The position numbers were made by a program, and so were the translations under genes. 64,000 bases of DNA, from contig NZ_NHMK01000009.1 in the NCBI RefSeq assembly GCF_002198095.1, positions 248,001-312,000 on the forward strand. Reading direction: 5' to 3'. How positions within the stretch are numbered: the first letter of the stretch is position 1; the number at the start of each line of letters is the position of its first letter. The stretch is from Deinococcus indicus (GTDB lineage Bacteria; Deinococcota; Deinococci; Deinococcales; Deinococcaceae). The notes under the pieces were generated by a model. That model was not told where the DNA came from. It saw nothing but the letters and a program-made list of their open reading frames with translations, and searched no databases. Shown piece after piece: positions 1 through 13,117 of this stretch.

Positions 1-106
1 CTCGTCACTCACGCGCGCAGTGTACCCGCCCCGCCCCCGAACTGCCGACGGGTGCCGAAAGAACACGTGAAGGCGCAGCGTTCAGGTGCGCGCCCGCGCC
101 GCCCCG

Positions 107-112
107 TACACT
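107..112 (+). promoter_or_regulatory. -10 box of the DUF1517 gene (leaderless)
   Basis: TACACT lies 6 nt before the ATG at 119 and there is no Shine-Dalgarno sequence. This spacing places the transcription start at or next to the start codon, the arrangement known for leaderless Deinococcus mRNAs. It is the reason for choosing 119 rather than the upstream in-frame ATG at 86. Confidence 0.6.
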
Positions 113-118
113 GCGGAC

Positions 119-1081
119 ATGCAGCCCGCACAACGCAACCCTGGCCGCCGCCTCCTGTCCCTGGGCGCCCTGCTGCTCTGCCTGCTGACGCTGCTGACCC
201 TGACGCTGCCCGCGCAGGCGCAGTCCGGCGGCGGGTTCGGCGGCAGTTCCCGCAGCTCCGGCAGTTCCGGCGGGAGCTCCGGCGGCAGCTTCGGTGGCAG
301 CCGGGGCGGCGGGTACAGCGGCGGCGGGTACAGCGGAGGGGGGTACAGCGGCCCGATCATCATCAACGGCGGAGGCGGCTACGGCTACGGCGGCGGGGGG
401 AGCGGCGGCCTGATCACCCTGGTGATCTTCGGCGTGGTCATGTTCGTGGTCATCAGCGGCATGAGGCGCACCCTCGGCGGCGGCGGGCGGGGTCTGGCCG
501 GCCTGAGCGGCACCGCGCAGGCCCTGAGCGTGCAGCTCCTGCTGGCCGAGGGTGACGAGGTCAAACGCGCCCTGCAACGCGTCGCGCAGACCGGCGACCC
601 CGACACCAATGAGGGCCTGACCCGCATGATGCAGGAAGCCGCGCTGGTCGTCCTGCGCCACCCGGAACGCTGGGTGTACGGCAACGTGCAGCGCGCCCAG
701 GGCGCCGCGAACACCGCCGACAGCCAGGTGGGCGCCTGGGCCACCGAGGCCCGCGCCGCCTTCACCGAGCAGACCACCAGCAACTACCAGAACAACGACC
801 CCACCAGCGGCTACGCCCGCCGCGACGACTACACCTTCAAGCACGACGCCGCCGACCAGTACCTCGCCGTGACCCTGGCCGTCGCCGCGCACACCCTGGC
901 CGCCCTGCCCCCCGCCGGCGCCACCAACGCCGCCGAGGCCCGCGCCGCCCTGCGCGCCATCAGCGCCGTCACGCCCGGCGACCTGATCCGCGCCGAGGTC
1001 GTCTGGAGCCCCGACGCCGAAGGCGAATTCCTCAGCGAGGACGAGGCCATCCAGAAGTACCCCGACCTGACCCGCCTGTAA
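119..1081 (+). CDS. DUF1517 family membrane protein
   Basis: This 320-residue protein has an N-terminal signal peptide or signal anchor (about residues 12-35). A very Gly/Ser/Tyr-rich stretch follows (about 36-95, including repeated GGGYS units), then one strong membrane segment (about 105-125, [17 protein letters not shown]). The C-terminal soluble domain of about 190 residues resembles DUF1517 proteins of cyanobacteria and Deinococcus, whose biochemical role is not established. The topology suggests a membrane-anchored protein with a flexible extracytoplasmic or cytoplasmic linker. The ATG at 119 follows a -10 box by 6 nt. A strong hairpin follows the gene, so it is probably transcribed alone. 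Confidence 0.75.
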   Translation: MQPAQRNPGRRLLSLGALLLCLLTLLTLTLPAQAQSGGGFGGSSRSSGSSGGSSGGSFGGSRGGGYSGGGYSGGGYSGPIIINGGGGYGYGGGGSGGLITLVIFGVVMFVVISGMRRTLGGGGRGLAGLSGTAQALSVQLLLAEGDEVKRALQRVAQTGDPDTNEGLTRMMQEAALVVLRHPERWVYGNVQRAQGAANTADSQVGAWATEARAAFTEQTTSNYQNNDPTSGYARRDDYTFKHDAADQYLAVTLAVAAHTLAALPPAGATNAAEARAALRAISAVTPGDLIRAEVVWSPDAEGEFLSEDEAIQKYPDLTRL

Positions 1082-1107
1082 CGGCCGCCTCCAACCTATC
1101 TGCCCGA

Positions 1108-1135
1108 CCGGACTGTTCAGCGTCAGACAGTCCGG
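1108..1135 (+). terminator. Terminator hairpin after the DUF1517 gene
   Basis: CCGGACTGT pairs perfectly with ACAGTCCGG across a 10-nt loop and is followed by a short CCTTC run. It lies 27 nt after the stop codon. Confidence 0.65.
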
Positions 1136-1162
1136 CCTTCGCGTGCGCCCGTATCCTCACGC

Positions 1163-1489
1163 ATGGCCCGCCGGCACCCCCCCAGCAACTGGCCCCCGCC
1201 GACCCGGCCGGACCCCACCTGCGCCCTGTGCGGCCGCGCCGTCCCCGCCCTGACCGAACACCACCTGCTGCCCCGCTCGCAGGGCCGTCGCCAGGGCGTC
1301 CGGGCTGCCGACCTGCCCACCACCCTGCTGTGCCGCCCCTGCCACAGCTTCCTGCACCGCACCTTCAGCAACGCCGAACTGGCCCGCGACTACCAGGACA
1401 TCGGCGCCCTGCGCGCCCACCCGGAAGTGCAGCGGTTCACCCGCTGGCTGCGCACCCAGCCCGCCACCAAGGGCGTCCGCGTCCGCTGA
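1163..1489 (+). CDS. Small HNH-like zinc-binding protein
   Basis: This 108-residue protein has the layout of a small HNH nuclease-like domain: a first Cys pair (CALCGR, about residues 21-26), a following HHL...P motif ([10 protein letters not shown], about 34-43), and a second Cys pair running into histidines ([12 protein letters not shown], about 58-69). The four cysteines would hold a structural zinc and the HH pair would provide the catalytic histidine. The target is unknown, and housekeeping proteins of this size exist in many bacteria. TATCCT ends 5 nt before the ATG, so the transcript is probably leaderless. It converges on the cytochrome gene and shares a terminator with it. Confidence 0.7.
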   Translation: MARRHPPSNWPPPTRPDPTCALCGRAVPALTEHHLLPRSQGRRQGVRAADLPTTLLCRPCHSFLHRTFSNAELARDYQDIGALRAHPEVQRFTRWLRTQPATKGVRVR

Positions 1490-1499
1490 TCGGGGAGCA

Positions 1500-1539
1500 G
1501 GAAGTGGCCCGCCGCTGCGGTGCAGGGCGGGCCACTTCC
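1500..1539. terminator. Bidirectional terminator between HNH and cytochrome genes
   Basis: A perfect 14-bp inverted repeat (GGAAGTGGCCCGCC and its complement) with a 12-nt loop sits exactly between two convergent genes, so it can serve both. Confidence 0.8.
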
Positions 1540-1546
1540 CGGTGCG

Positions 1547-2272
1547 TCACTTCAGGGTGGCGACGTAAGCGGCGACGGCCGTCAGGTCCGCGTCGGTCAT
1601 GGGCGTCAGGGCGATGTGCATGGCGTCCGGGTATGGAATGCCCGTGACCGGGCCGGCCTTGTAGGCGCGCAGCTGTGCCAGCACGGACGCGGCGGTGCGG
1701 CCTGTGATCGCGGGCACGCCCACGTCCTCGGCGCCCCCGCCCGTCTCGCCGTGGCAGACCGCGCAGGCGATGACGCCGCGCGCCGCTGCGCCCACCTGAT
1801 ACAGCGTCTCGCCGGGCGTGGTCGCCCCGGTCGTCGGGGGTGGCGTGACCGGGGGAGTGGTCGCTGGGGGCGGCGTGACCGGAGCGGTGGCCGGCGCCGC
1901 AGCCGGTGCGGACGCCGGGGTGCTGTCGCCGGAGTAGAACGCGGCGATATCCACGATGTCCTGATCGCTCAGGCGCGACGCGATGTTCTGCATCGTGCCG
2001 TTCGGACGGGTGCCCGCGCGGAACGCCAGCAGCGCCGTGCGGATCTGCGGGGCCGGGTCGCCCTTCAGGGCGGGGGCGCGGCCGTTGGGACCGTGGCAGC
2101 CGGCGCAACTGCCGGCCAGCGTCTCGCCACGCGCGGCGCTGGGCGTCAGGCCCGCCAGGGCGCTGTCCGTCGTGGCCGGAGACGCCGCCGTCTGGGCCAG
2201 TACCAGCGGCGCGCCGAGCGCCAGCAGGCCGGGAAGAAGGAACCGTGAGAGCCGTCCGCGTCTGATCTGCAT
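1547..2272 (-). CDS. Di-haem cytochrome c (c4-like)
   Basis: A 241-residue exported electron carrier. It has a cleavable signal peptide (about 1-26, ending LVLAQ) and two class-I cytochrome c domains. The first haem site is CAGCH, followed by a candidate Met ligand in GTMQNIAS. The second is CAVCH, followed by Met in LTPMTDADL. A Pro/Thr/Ala-rich linker (about 125-155) joins them. The tandem arrangement is typical of c4-type cytochromes that feed terminal oxidases or reductases in the periplasm. The ATG at 2272 is preceded by GGAGG at a suitable distance, and the open frame upstream has no signal-peptide character. Maturation would depend on the ccm genes at 52-64 kb. Confidence 0.85.
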   Translation of the reverse strand: MQIRRGRLSRFLLPGLLALGAPLVLAQTAASPATTDSALAGLTPSAARGETLAGSCAGCHGPNGRAPALKGDPAPQIRTALLAFRAGTRPNGTMQNIASRLSDQDIVDIAAFYSGDSTPASAPAAAPATAPVTPPPATTPPVTPPPTTGATTPGETLYQVGAAARGVIACAVCHGETGGGAEDVGVPAITGRTAASVLAQLRAYKAGPVTGIPYPDAMHIALTPMTDADLTAVAAYVATLK

Positions 2273-2424
2273 GTCCCTGACCTCCACTCTGAACGGGGCG
2301 GCGTTCCCCGCCGCGTTTCCCGCCTGAACAACGCCTGCAACGACCTGTCGCCCTGCAACTGCTGGTCGCCCCGAGATACTTGTTGAAACGCCTGACAGTG
2401 TACCTCCCCGGCAGGCGGGATCGC

Positions 2425-3252
2425 TCAGGCCGTCACGCGCTCCGGCGCGGCCCGCTCCCGGACCTCGCCGACCGGCAGCCAGCGGCGCAGCAGCAGCGGG
2501 ACACCCTCGGCCGCGACCAGCACCAGCAGGGCGTAGCGCAGCGCCCGCACCAGCCCGACCTCCTTGATCCCGTCCGGCAGCGCCCCCAGCGCGAAGTACA
2601 CCGCGAACACCACCGTCAGCCCGGCCACCGCCACGATCACGCGGCCCAGCGCCGTCGCGGGCGGCGTGAAGCGCGGCTGCACGAACCAGAATCCGGCCGC
2701 CATGCCCAGCCCCGCCGCGAACTCGCGCGGTGCGCCCGCCGGCAGCAGCGCCGCCACGACCAGCGCGCCCAGCGGCGGCGCCCAGCGCAACGCGCCGCCC
2801 TGCGGGAACTGCACGCGGGCCGCCAGCAGCGCGAACAGCGCCCCCAGCGTCAGGCCCACGATCACGTCGCTGGGGTAGTGCACGTTCAGGACCAGCCGCG
2901 ACCCGGCGATCAACGCGACGAGCGCGGCAGCCGCCCCCGTCACCCACGGGCGGCGCAACTGCGCGGCCACGCCCCACCACAGCGTCGCGGCCATCTGCGA
3001 GTGCCCGCTCGGCAGGCCCGGCCCGCCCGCCGTGGCCCGCGCCGCCTCCGACGCGGCCGCCGGGGCGTTCGTGAACGGGCGCGGCAAGTTCAGGCCGTAC
3101 TTCAGCGCGGCGTTCAGCAGGTAACTCAGCGCGAAGGCCACGCCCAGGTTCCTCCCCCCGACCGGCCGTACCAGCCACGTGTACAGCGCCAGCCCCACGA
3201 TGAAGACCTCGTCCCGCCCCAGATTCGTGACCGCCAACCAGAAAGTTTCCAT
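2425..3252 (-). CDS. PAP2-family membrane phosphatase
   Basis: A 275-residue polytopic membrane protein with the three PAP2/acid phosphatase signatures in order: K...RP ([10 protein letters not shown]), PSGH (LPSGHSQMA) and SR...H...D ([14 protein letters not shown]). These supply the phosphate-binding and catalytic histidines. Such enzymes dephosphorylate lipid phosphates such as phosphatidate, undecaprenyl pyrophosphate or PGP, and the exact substrate cannot be read from sequence. About six hydrophobic segments are visible, with an Arg/Glu-rich tail. An in-frame ATG at 3264 is an alternative start. The neighbouring ABC gene is divergent. Confidence 0.8.
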   Translation of the reverse strand: METFWLAVTNLGRDEVFIVGLALYTWLVRPVGGRNLGVAFALSYLLNAALKYGLNLPRPFTNAPAAASEAARATAGGPGLPSGHSQMAATLWWGVAAQLRRPWVTGAAAALVALIAGSRLVLNVHYPSDVIVGLTLGALFALLAARVQFPQGGALRWAPPLGALVVAALLPAGAPREFAAGLGMAAGFWFVQPRFTPPATALGRVIVAVAGLTVVFAVYFALGALPDGIKEVGLVRALRYALLVLVAAEGVPLLLRRWLPVGEVRERAAPERVTA

Positions 3253-3344
3253 GACGCCCCACATTCTGACCCACCCGCCGGGCGGGTGCGCGCCACCATC
3301 CGCCCGCGCCCGGCCGGGTGCTGCCCAACAGCCTGTCTGGACAG

Positions 3345-3350
3345 TAAACT
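3345..3350 (+). promoter_or_regulatory. -10 box of the ABC ATPase gene
   Basis: TAAACT lies 7 nt before the ATG at 3358. The spacer GAGGGGT also looks like a ribosome-binding site, so leaderless and short-leader initiation are both possible. Confidence 0.5.
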
Positions 3351-3357
3351 GAGGGGT

Positions 3358-4935
<1,578 letters not shown>

Positions 4936-4966
4936 CGCCGGGAGCGTAGGCCGCAGGTACCCAGGA

Positions 4967-5005
4967 AGGAAGGCCCGCCAGCCGGAGTGCTGTGCGGGCC
5001 TTCCT
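4967..5005 (+). terminator. Terminator after the ABC ATPase gene
   Basis: A perfect 12-bp inverted repeat (AGGAAGGCCCGC and its complement) with a 15-nt loop lies 32 nt after the stop codon. It shows that the ABC gene is not co-transcribed with anything downstream. Confidence 0.8.
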
Positions 5006-5008
5006 GTC

Positions 5009-5180
5009 ATCAATGGTGCGGACACTGTTCAAGGGCCAGAGGGGACAAGCATGGAACACGTCTTCTGTCACGCCATTCCTGCTCACCCCCTCCCGGCCTC
5101 CCCCCTCAAGGGGGAGGGGTCAACATGGCGTGTTCATCGCTGCTCTGCCCTGAAGGGATGAACCTGTCCGCAGGGCCATT
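5009..5180 (+). repeat. Family A repeat, copy 1
   Basis: This non-coding repeat starts ATCAATGGTGCGGACA and ends in the imperfect inverse (TGTCCGCAGGGCCATT). The interior contains the phrase GGAACACGTCTTCTGTCACG, and a CCCCCTCAAGGGGGAGG hairpin. Near-identical copies occur at 10199, 16263 and (inverted) 62319. It encodes no protein and looks like a MITE. It runs directly into a truncated family B copy. Confidence 0.85.
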
Positions 5181-5241
5181 TCTCTCCTTCTCCGCTCGGA
5201 CCCAGCGGGCTTTGCCGCCCATTCAATCGGAGTCCGCATCA
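5181..5241 (-). repeat. Family B repeat, truncated copy
   Basis: Only the hairpin-bearing end of family B is present (GGGCTTTGCCGCCCATTC then CGGAGTCCGCATCA). The last three bases are the TGA stop codon of the EamA transporter gene on the minus strand. The missing half is replaced by the family A copy. Confidence 0.8.
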
Positions 5242-6165
5242 GTTCACCGGTTCGGGTTCGCTGTGCGCGGTGGGTTTGCCGGTCAGGTTGATGCCGGCGC
5301 TGGCGGCGATCACGCACAGCATGGCGATCCACTGCGCGGCGCCCAGGCGTTCGCCCAGGAACAGCAGGCCGCTCAGGGCGGCGATGGCCGGCTCGACGCT
5401 CATCATCACCCCGAAGATGCGGGCGGGAATGGCCCGCAACGCCCGCATCTCCAGGGTGTACGGCAGGGCGCTGGACAGCACCGCCACGCCCAGCCCCAGC
5501 GCCAGCGCGCCGGGCGTCAGCAGGTCCGCGCCGGCCTCTGCCACGCCGAACGGCAGGGTCACGACGGCCGCCACGATCATGCCCGCCACCACGCCCGTCG
5601 TGCCTGGCACGCGCCGGCCCACCGCGCCGCCCGCCAGGATGTACAGCGCCCAGAATGCCCCGGCCAGCAGCGCCAGCCCGATCCCGACCGGCGAGACCGG
5701 CGCGGCCGCCACGCCGCCCGTCAACTGCTGCCCCAGCGGCGAGATCAGCGCGATCCCCAGGCCCGCCAGGACCACCCACGCGACGTCCAGCGCCCGGCGG
5801 GACAGCAGCAGGGACAACGTGAGCGGCCCGATGAATTCCAGCGTGACCGCCAGTCCCAGCGGCAGGGTCCGCAGCGACTCGTAGAACGCGAGGTTCATCA
5901 GGCCCAGCGCCGCGCCGTACGGCACGATGGCCGCCCAGTCCGCGCGGGTCAGGGCGCGCAGGTTCGGGCGCAGCAGCGCCACCAGCAGCGCGGCGGCCAG
6001 CGTGACACGCAGGGTCGTGGTGCCGGCCGCGCCCAGGGTGGGGAACAGCGTCTTGGCGAACGCCGCGCCCCCCTGAATGCTGACCATGGCCAGCAGCAGC
6101 GCCGGAATGGGAGGCAGGCCCGGCCGGGGGCGCGCAGTGGAACGGGCGGCGGTCATGCCGGGCAT
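5239..6165 (-). CDS. EamA/DMT-superfamily exporter (RhtA-like)
   Basis: A 308-residue inner-membrane protein of about ten hydrophobic segments in two EamA repeats. The motifs NLAFYESLRTLPLGLAVTLE and ALPYTLEMRALRAIPARIFG are characteristic of the RhtA/YdcZ-like branch that exports threonine, homoserine or related amino acids. The precise substrate is inferred, not shown. The start could be 6165 or the ATG at 6156, since a TCTAAT sequence lies 7 nt before the latter. Its stop codon coincides with the edge of a family B repeat. Confidence 0.85.
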   Translation of the reverse strand: MPGMTAARSTARPRPGLPPIPALLLAMVSIQGGAAFAKTLFPTLGAAGTTTLRVTLAAALLVALLRPNLRALTRADWAAIVPYGAALGLMNLAFYESLRTLPLGLAVTLEFIGPLTLSLLLSRRALDVAWVVLAGLGIALISPLGQQLTGGVAAAPVSPVGIGLALLAGAFWALYILAGGAVGRRVPGTTGVVAGMIVAAVVTLPFGVAEAGADLLTPGALALGLGVAVLSSALPYTLEMRALRAIPARIFGVMMSVEPAIAALSGLLFLGERLGAAQWIAMLCVIAASAGINLTGKPTAHSEPEPVN

Positions 6166-6261
6166 TAGACCACCTGCGCCCCGCCCATCCGGGAGAGGCG
6201 CCTAGTCGGCTGGTCGGCCGTCTGCCCCGCCGGGACGGACCGGCCCGGACGCAGCTGGCTC

Positions 6262-6401
6262 ATACGGACGGCCGTTTGTTGCGCCAACAATCCGGAACTT
6301 CACCGCCCCTGCCGGCTCCACGTCCGGAACCCGTTTCTCTCCTTCTCGCATCCGCTCGGACCCAGCGGGCTTTGCAGCCCCTTCAATCGGAGTCCGTATC
6401 A
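6262..6401 (-). repeat. Family B repeat, full copy
   Basis: This copy has terminal inverted repeats ATACGGAC...GTCCGTAT, the GGGCTTTGCAGCCC hairpin and the CCACGTCCGG core. Its hairpin end finishes with the TGA stop of the carboxymuconolactone decarboxylase-like gene. The arms of the larger hairpin do not match in this copy: one arm is of the GGGTT type and the other of the AGGGGCG type. Confidence 0.85.
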
Positions 6402-6827
6402 GGTGCCTTCCGGGTCGGGCCGCTCGGCCAGGACCGCTCCGGCCAGCCGGAAGCCGCTCAGCGCGGCGGGTACGCCGGCGTAGATCGCCACCTGATGCAG
6501 CACGTCGCTCAGGTCCCGTTCGCTGACGCCGCTGTTGGCGGTGGCGCGCACGTGCCCCTCGAATTCCCGGTCGCGGCCCAGCGCGGCCAGGATGCCCAGC
6601 GTGACCATGTGCCGTTCCCGGTCGCTCAGGCCGCCGCGTCCCCACACGGCGCCCCAGGCGTACTCGGTCAGGAAGCGCTGGAAATCCGCGCCGAAGGCCT
6701 GCGGGTCACCGGCGAAGGCGCGGTCCACGAACGCCTGTCCCATCAGCTGCGCCCGCTTCTGTTTGCCGCGCGTGAGCAGTTCGCTGTCCTGCGGGCCGGT
6801 CGCCGGATCGTCCGTGTGGTCACTCAT
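6399..6827 (-). CDS. Carboxymuconolactone decarboxylase-family protein
   Basis: A 142-residue all-helical protein of the CMD/AhpD fold, with the family core GRGGLSDRERHMVTLGILAALGR followed by EFEGHVRATANSGVSERDLSDVLHQVAIYAGVPAA. The match is closest to gamma-carboxymuconolactone decarboxylase (PcaC-like). The Cys-X-X-Cys pair of peroxidase-type AhpD members is absent, so a peroxidase role is unlikely. No aromatic catabolism genes are nearby, so the real substrate is open. The start is the ATG 5 nt after TAGCGT (6833-6838), which indicates a leaderless message. The longer in-frame start adds only unlikely sequence. Confidence 0.8.
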   Translation of the reverse strand: MSDHTDDPATGPQDSELLTRGKQKRAQLMGQAFVDRAFAGDPQAFGADFQRFLTEYAWGAVWGRGGLSDRERHMVTLGILAALGRDREFEGHVRATANSGVSERDLSDVLHQVAIYAGVPAALSGFRLAGAVLAERPDPEGT

Positions 6828-6913
6828 GCCCCACGCTACCCGCTCGTGGGGCGGCAGCCCTGTCACCCCGTGCAGGGCAGCGGGGGGCGGTAAGGGAGCG
6901 TACGCAACAACAA

Positions 6914-6938
6914 CCCCCCGCCGGACCGGGCAGGGGGT
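6914..6938 (-). terminator. Terminator after glgP
   Basis: On the minus strand a CCCCCTGCCC / GGCGGGGG stem with one bulge is followed by TTGTTGTTGCG, the only T-rich tract nearby. It lies about 50 nt past the glgP stop. Confidence 0.6.
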
Positions 6939-6984
6939 GTCGTCGCGTGAGCGGAAGCTCAGGTCAGTCGTATCAGGCCCTGTA

Positions 6985-9501
<2,517 letters not shown>

Positions 9502-9595
9502 ACCAGATGAGCTTACACTAAGCCCATCTTGACCACCTACAGTCCCGCTCGGCGCCCAGCACGGCCCCCGGTGGCGGTTGTCCAGACAGCTGCCC

Positions 9596-9611
9596 GGCAT
9601 GTCAGCATGCC
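9596..9611 (+). promoter_or_regulatory. Palindrome just before the 9615 gene
   Basis: GGCATG and CATGCC flank a 4-nt spacer and end 3 nt before the start codon at 9615. It could be an operator or simply a hairpin over the start. There is no TANNNT box at the usual place, so how this gene is expressed is unclear. Confidence 0.3.
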
Positions 9612-9614
9612 CGC

Positions 9615-10106
9615 ATGACGCTCCCCGACCCCCCAGAAACCGGCCCGGCCACCGACCCGCAGGCCGCCCTGATGGCCGAAGGCGACCGGCTGGCCCGCCA
9701 CCTGACCCAGACGCTGGAGGCCACCCTGCCCGACCAGCCACGTCTGACCCTGCTGGGCCGCAGCCTCGCCCTGAACCTCGTGAACGCCTTCGTGCCCACC
9801 CTGGAGCACATTTCGCGCCGCGCCGGGCGACCCCTGCACGCCACCCTGACCGTGGACGACCGGGCACGCCCACTGCTGATCACCGCCACGCCGGACGGCG
9901 AGAGCGGCCCGACCCTCAGCGCCGACGACCTGCTGCGCGACCTGCTGTTCGTGCGCGGCCACCTGCACCCCGTCGTCCGCGAGCACCTGCAGGGGGGCCT
10001 GCGCGGCAGCGAACATCAGGCCACCCGCGCCCTCGTCTCATGCCTGAACAGCCGCCCCGTCCTGGACGCCATGACCCGCGCCGTGCAGACCCTGCTGGCC
10101 CGCTGA
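9615..10106 (+). CDS. Uncharacterised 163-residue protein
   Basis: A soluble, probably mostly helical protein with no recognised domain. Features are an acidic/proline-rich start, amphipathic helices (LLGRSLALNLVNAFVPTLEHISRR) and a central LHATLTVDDRARPLLITA strand pair, with no Cys-rich or nucleotide-binding motif. Coding potential is supported by strong third-position GC and the absence of a better overlapping frame. It is divergent from glgP with 113 nt between the two starts. No function can be assigned. Confidence 0.6.
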   Translation: MTLPDPPETGPATDPQAALMAEGDRLARHLTQTLEATLPDQPRLTLLGRSLALNLVNAFVPTLEHISRRAGRPLHATLTVDDRARPLLITATPDGESGPTLSADDLLRDLLFVRGHLHPVVREHLQGGLRGSEHQATRALVSCLNSRPVLDAMTRAVQTLLAR

Positions 10107-10198
10107 CTCTCTCGGACGGACCCCGACGGAACGCCTTGCAGAACCGCAGCATTCACCGCAGCATTCAGAGGCATTCAGGAGTCCCGTTCATTCCTCTG

Positions 10199-10370
10199 AT
10201 CAATGGTGCAGACACTGTTCAAGTGCCAGAGGGGACAGGCATGGAACACGTCTTCTGTCACGCCGTTCCTGCCCACCCCCTCCCGGCCTCCCCCCTCAAG
10301 GGGGAGGGGCAAACACGGCGTGTTCGTCGCTGGTCTGCCCTGAAGGGATGAACCTGTCCGCAGCACCGAT
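10199..10370 (+). repeat. Family A repeat, copy 2
   Basis: This is a full-length copy beginning ATCAATGGTGCAGACA and ending TGTCCGCAGCACCGAT. It is the only A copy without an attached B copy. It is bracketed by a 13-bp inverted repeat: ACCGCAGCATTCA occurs twice on the left (10143 and 10155) and TGAATGCTGCGGT once on the right (10370-10382). Confidence 0.85.
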
Positions 10371-10402
10371 GAATGCTGCGGTGCGGTCAGCGGTCAGCGG
10401 TT

Positions 10403-10675
10403 CTACGAGCGCTCGCCGCCACCCGGCGCGACGGGCACCGGCGCCTGCAGGTGGCGGACCAGCATGACCAGCACGACGCTGGCGTGCAGCGAGAGCAGCA
10501 TCAGCAGTTCCAGGGTGGGCTGCATGACGTAGCCCACGGCGCCCACCAGCTGGAACAGCGTGAGGATCAGCAGGCCCTGCGCCCGGCGGTCCGGCACGCA
10601 CAGGTAGACGTAGGTGCCGCCCGCCATGCTGAACATCAGCGGGAGCAGCAGTGTGTTAAGCATTTCTTGATGCAT
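10403..10675 (-). CDS. Small membrane protein (90 residues)
   Basis: About three hydrophobic helices can be seen (LLLPLMFSMAGGTYVYL, LLILTLFQLVGAVGYVM, ELLMLLSLHASVVLVMLV), with a short charged tail. No family was recognised. The start at 10675 lies 5 nt after CATAAT, the best -10 match here. A second Met at residue 5 (10663) is possible. It sits alone between a family A repeat and the enolase-superfamily gene. Confidence 0.6.
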   Translation of the reverse strand: MHQEMLNTLLLPLMFSMAGGTYVYLCVPDRRAQGLLILTLFQLVGAVGYVMQPTLELLMLLSLHASVVLVMLVRHLQAPVPVAPGGGERS

Positions 10676-10790
10676 GCTTCATTATGTGGGGGGCATCATG
10701 ACAGCGGCATGACCGCGCCGGCCGTCCGGACCTTCACAGTCGTTTCCGCTTCCGGAACTGCCTAAACAACCCTGGCCGGGACCGGGCCAC

Positions 10791-11875
<1,085 letters not shown>

Positions 11876-11879
<4 letters not shown>

Positions 11880-12670
11880 GCCGCGCCCCCGGCCCAGGCG
11901 CGCACGGCGGCCGCCACGCCCGCCGGGTCCAGCGCCACCGTGTCCAGCACCAGCGCCCGCGCGGGCGGCAGGGTCCGCAGGAACGCCTCGGCGGCCGCCG
12001 GGTCGTAGTTGCGCCGCTCGGACACCACGATCCGCACCTTCGCCAGCACGTCCGCCGGCGCGAACCCCTGGGCGGTCAGGTCCGCCAGGGCGTCCAGTTC
12101 CGCCGGGGTGAACACGGCCTCCACGCCCGCCAGCGCCGCCAGTTCCGCCCGCAGCGTCCCGCCGGTCCCGGCCGTCACCTGATCGAAACTGTCCGCGCGG
12201 CCCAGCAGCCGCCGCACCCGCACCGCGTCCGGCGCGCCGAGCGCCACGAAACGCCACGCCGGGAACGACTCGGCCGCGAAACGCACCTCGTCCAGGCCGC
12301 GCAGCCCGTCGAACACCGGCGCCTCGCCCCAGTGCCGCACGTCGGCGACCAGCGACCCCAGCGCCTGCGCCATCCCGCCCGGCTGCTCCTGGCGGTAGCG
12401 GGCGGTCAGCCGGAAGCGTTCCTCGCGGTCACGGACCGGCACGCCGCCCGTGGCGGGCAGGATCATCACGGCGTCCGTCACTTCGCGCCGGTCCGGCAGG
12501 ACCCGCACGCCCGCGTCTGCGCCGGTCAGGGCGGCCAGCGCCGTACTTTTCCCCACGCCGGTCACGCCGACCAGCACGGTCAGCGGCAGCCCGGACAGCC
12601 GCCGCTCGGACGGAGAGAGAGGCGCGGCGTCGGCACGCAGGAACGGCAGGGACGGACCAGGGAGGCTCAC
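11876..12670 (-). CDS. P-loop ATPase/kinase-like protein
   Basis: A 264-residue protein with a clear Walker A motif, [12 protein letters not shown] (about residues 30-41), near the N-terminus. Possible nucleotide-base contacts are seen in [18 protein letters not shown]. The [14 protein letters not shown] and [15 protein letters not shown] segments recall AAA-type ATPases, but the family is not certain. It initiates at a GTG 7 nt after TAGGCT (12678-12683), a typical leaderless start. It overlaps the enolase-superfamily gene by 4 nt, so the two probably act in one pathway, perhaps muropeptide or dipeptide recycling. Confidence 0.7.
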
Positions 12671-12677
12671 GGTCCCG

Positions 12678-12683
12678 AGCCTA
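12678..12683 (-). promoter_or_regulatory. -10 box (TAGGCT) of the ATPase/epimerase operon
   Basis: TAGGCT on the minus strand ends 7 nt before the GTG start at 12670. The same hexamer at the same distance precedes four other genes in this window (20505, 23093, 31476, 34497). Confidence 0.6.
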
Positions 12684-12788
12684 GCCCCTGCGCCGCGTAA
12701 AGAGGGGGCCAAGGTTCAGTCAAGTTGTCATGACGGGCGCCGCACGAGAACGGAGCGGCCGCTTCCTACACTCGGGAACGGAGGCATC

Positions 12789-12926
12789 ATGACCCGACTC
12801 AAAGGCAATTCCGGCGGTAACGGAGGCAAACTCCTGATCCTGCTGCTCGCGCTGATCGTCCTGTTCCTGCTGGCGTACTTCCTGTACCTCAAGCCCCAGG
12901 GCCTGCTGGACCTCGGCTTCATCTGA
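12789..12926 (+). CDS. Small single-pass membrane protein (45 residues)
   Basis: The sequence is a charged/Gly-rich start (MTRLKGNSGGNGGK), one long hydrophobic helix (about 15-33) and a short tail ending GLLDLGFI. A GGAGG site lies at the right distance before the ATG, and a TACACT box (12767-12772) precedes that. No family was recognised. Its size and topology suit a small regulatory or scaffolding membrane protein. It is divergent from the ATPase and upstream of the PRC-barrel gene. Confidence 0.65.
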   Translation: MTRLKGNSGGNGGKLLILLLALIVLFLLAYFLYLKPQGLLDLGFI

Positions 12927-13117
12927 CCGCGCCCCTGCCGGTGACCGCTCCCGCCGACGACCGCCCCGCCCGGTGAACGGGCGCCGGGAGGGGCGGCGCC
13001 CCCGGAGTCGCCCCCCGCGTGCCGCGCGTCGCGGCGACACCCCACCTGCCCACCAGGGCGCGGCACCCCCACCTCACCCCGCATCCCCAGGACGCTGTCC
13101 TGCACCCGGAGTCCCCC

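Noticed and set aside
6399..6827. AhpD-type alkylhydroperoxidase
   Set aside because: The CMD-like fold is present but the required Cys-X-X-Cys pair is missing.
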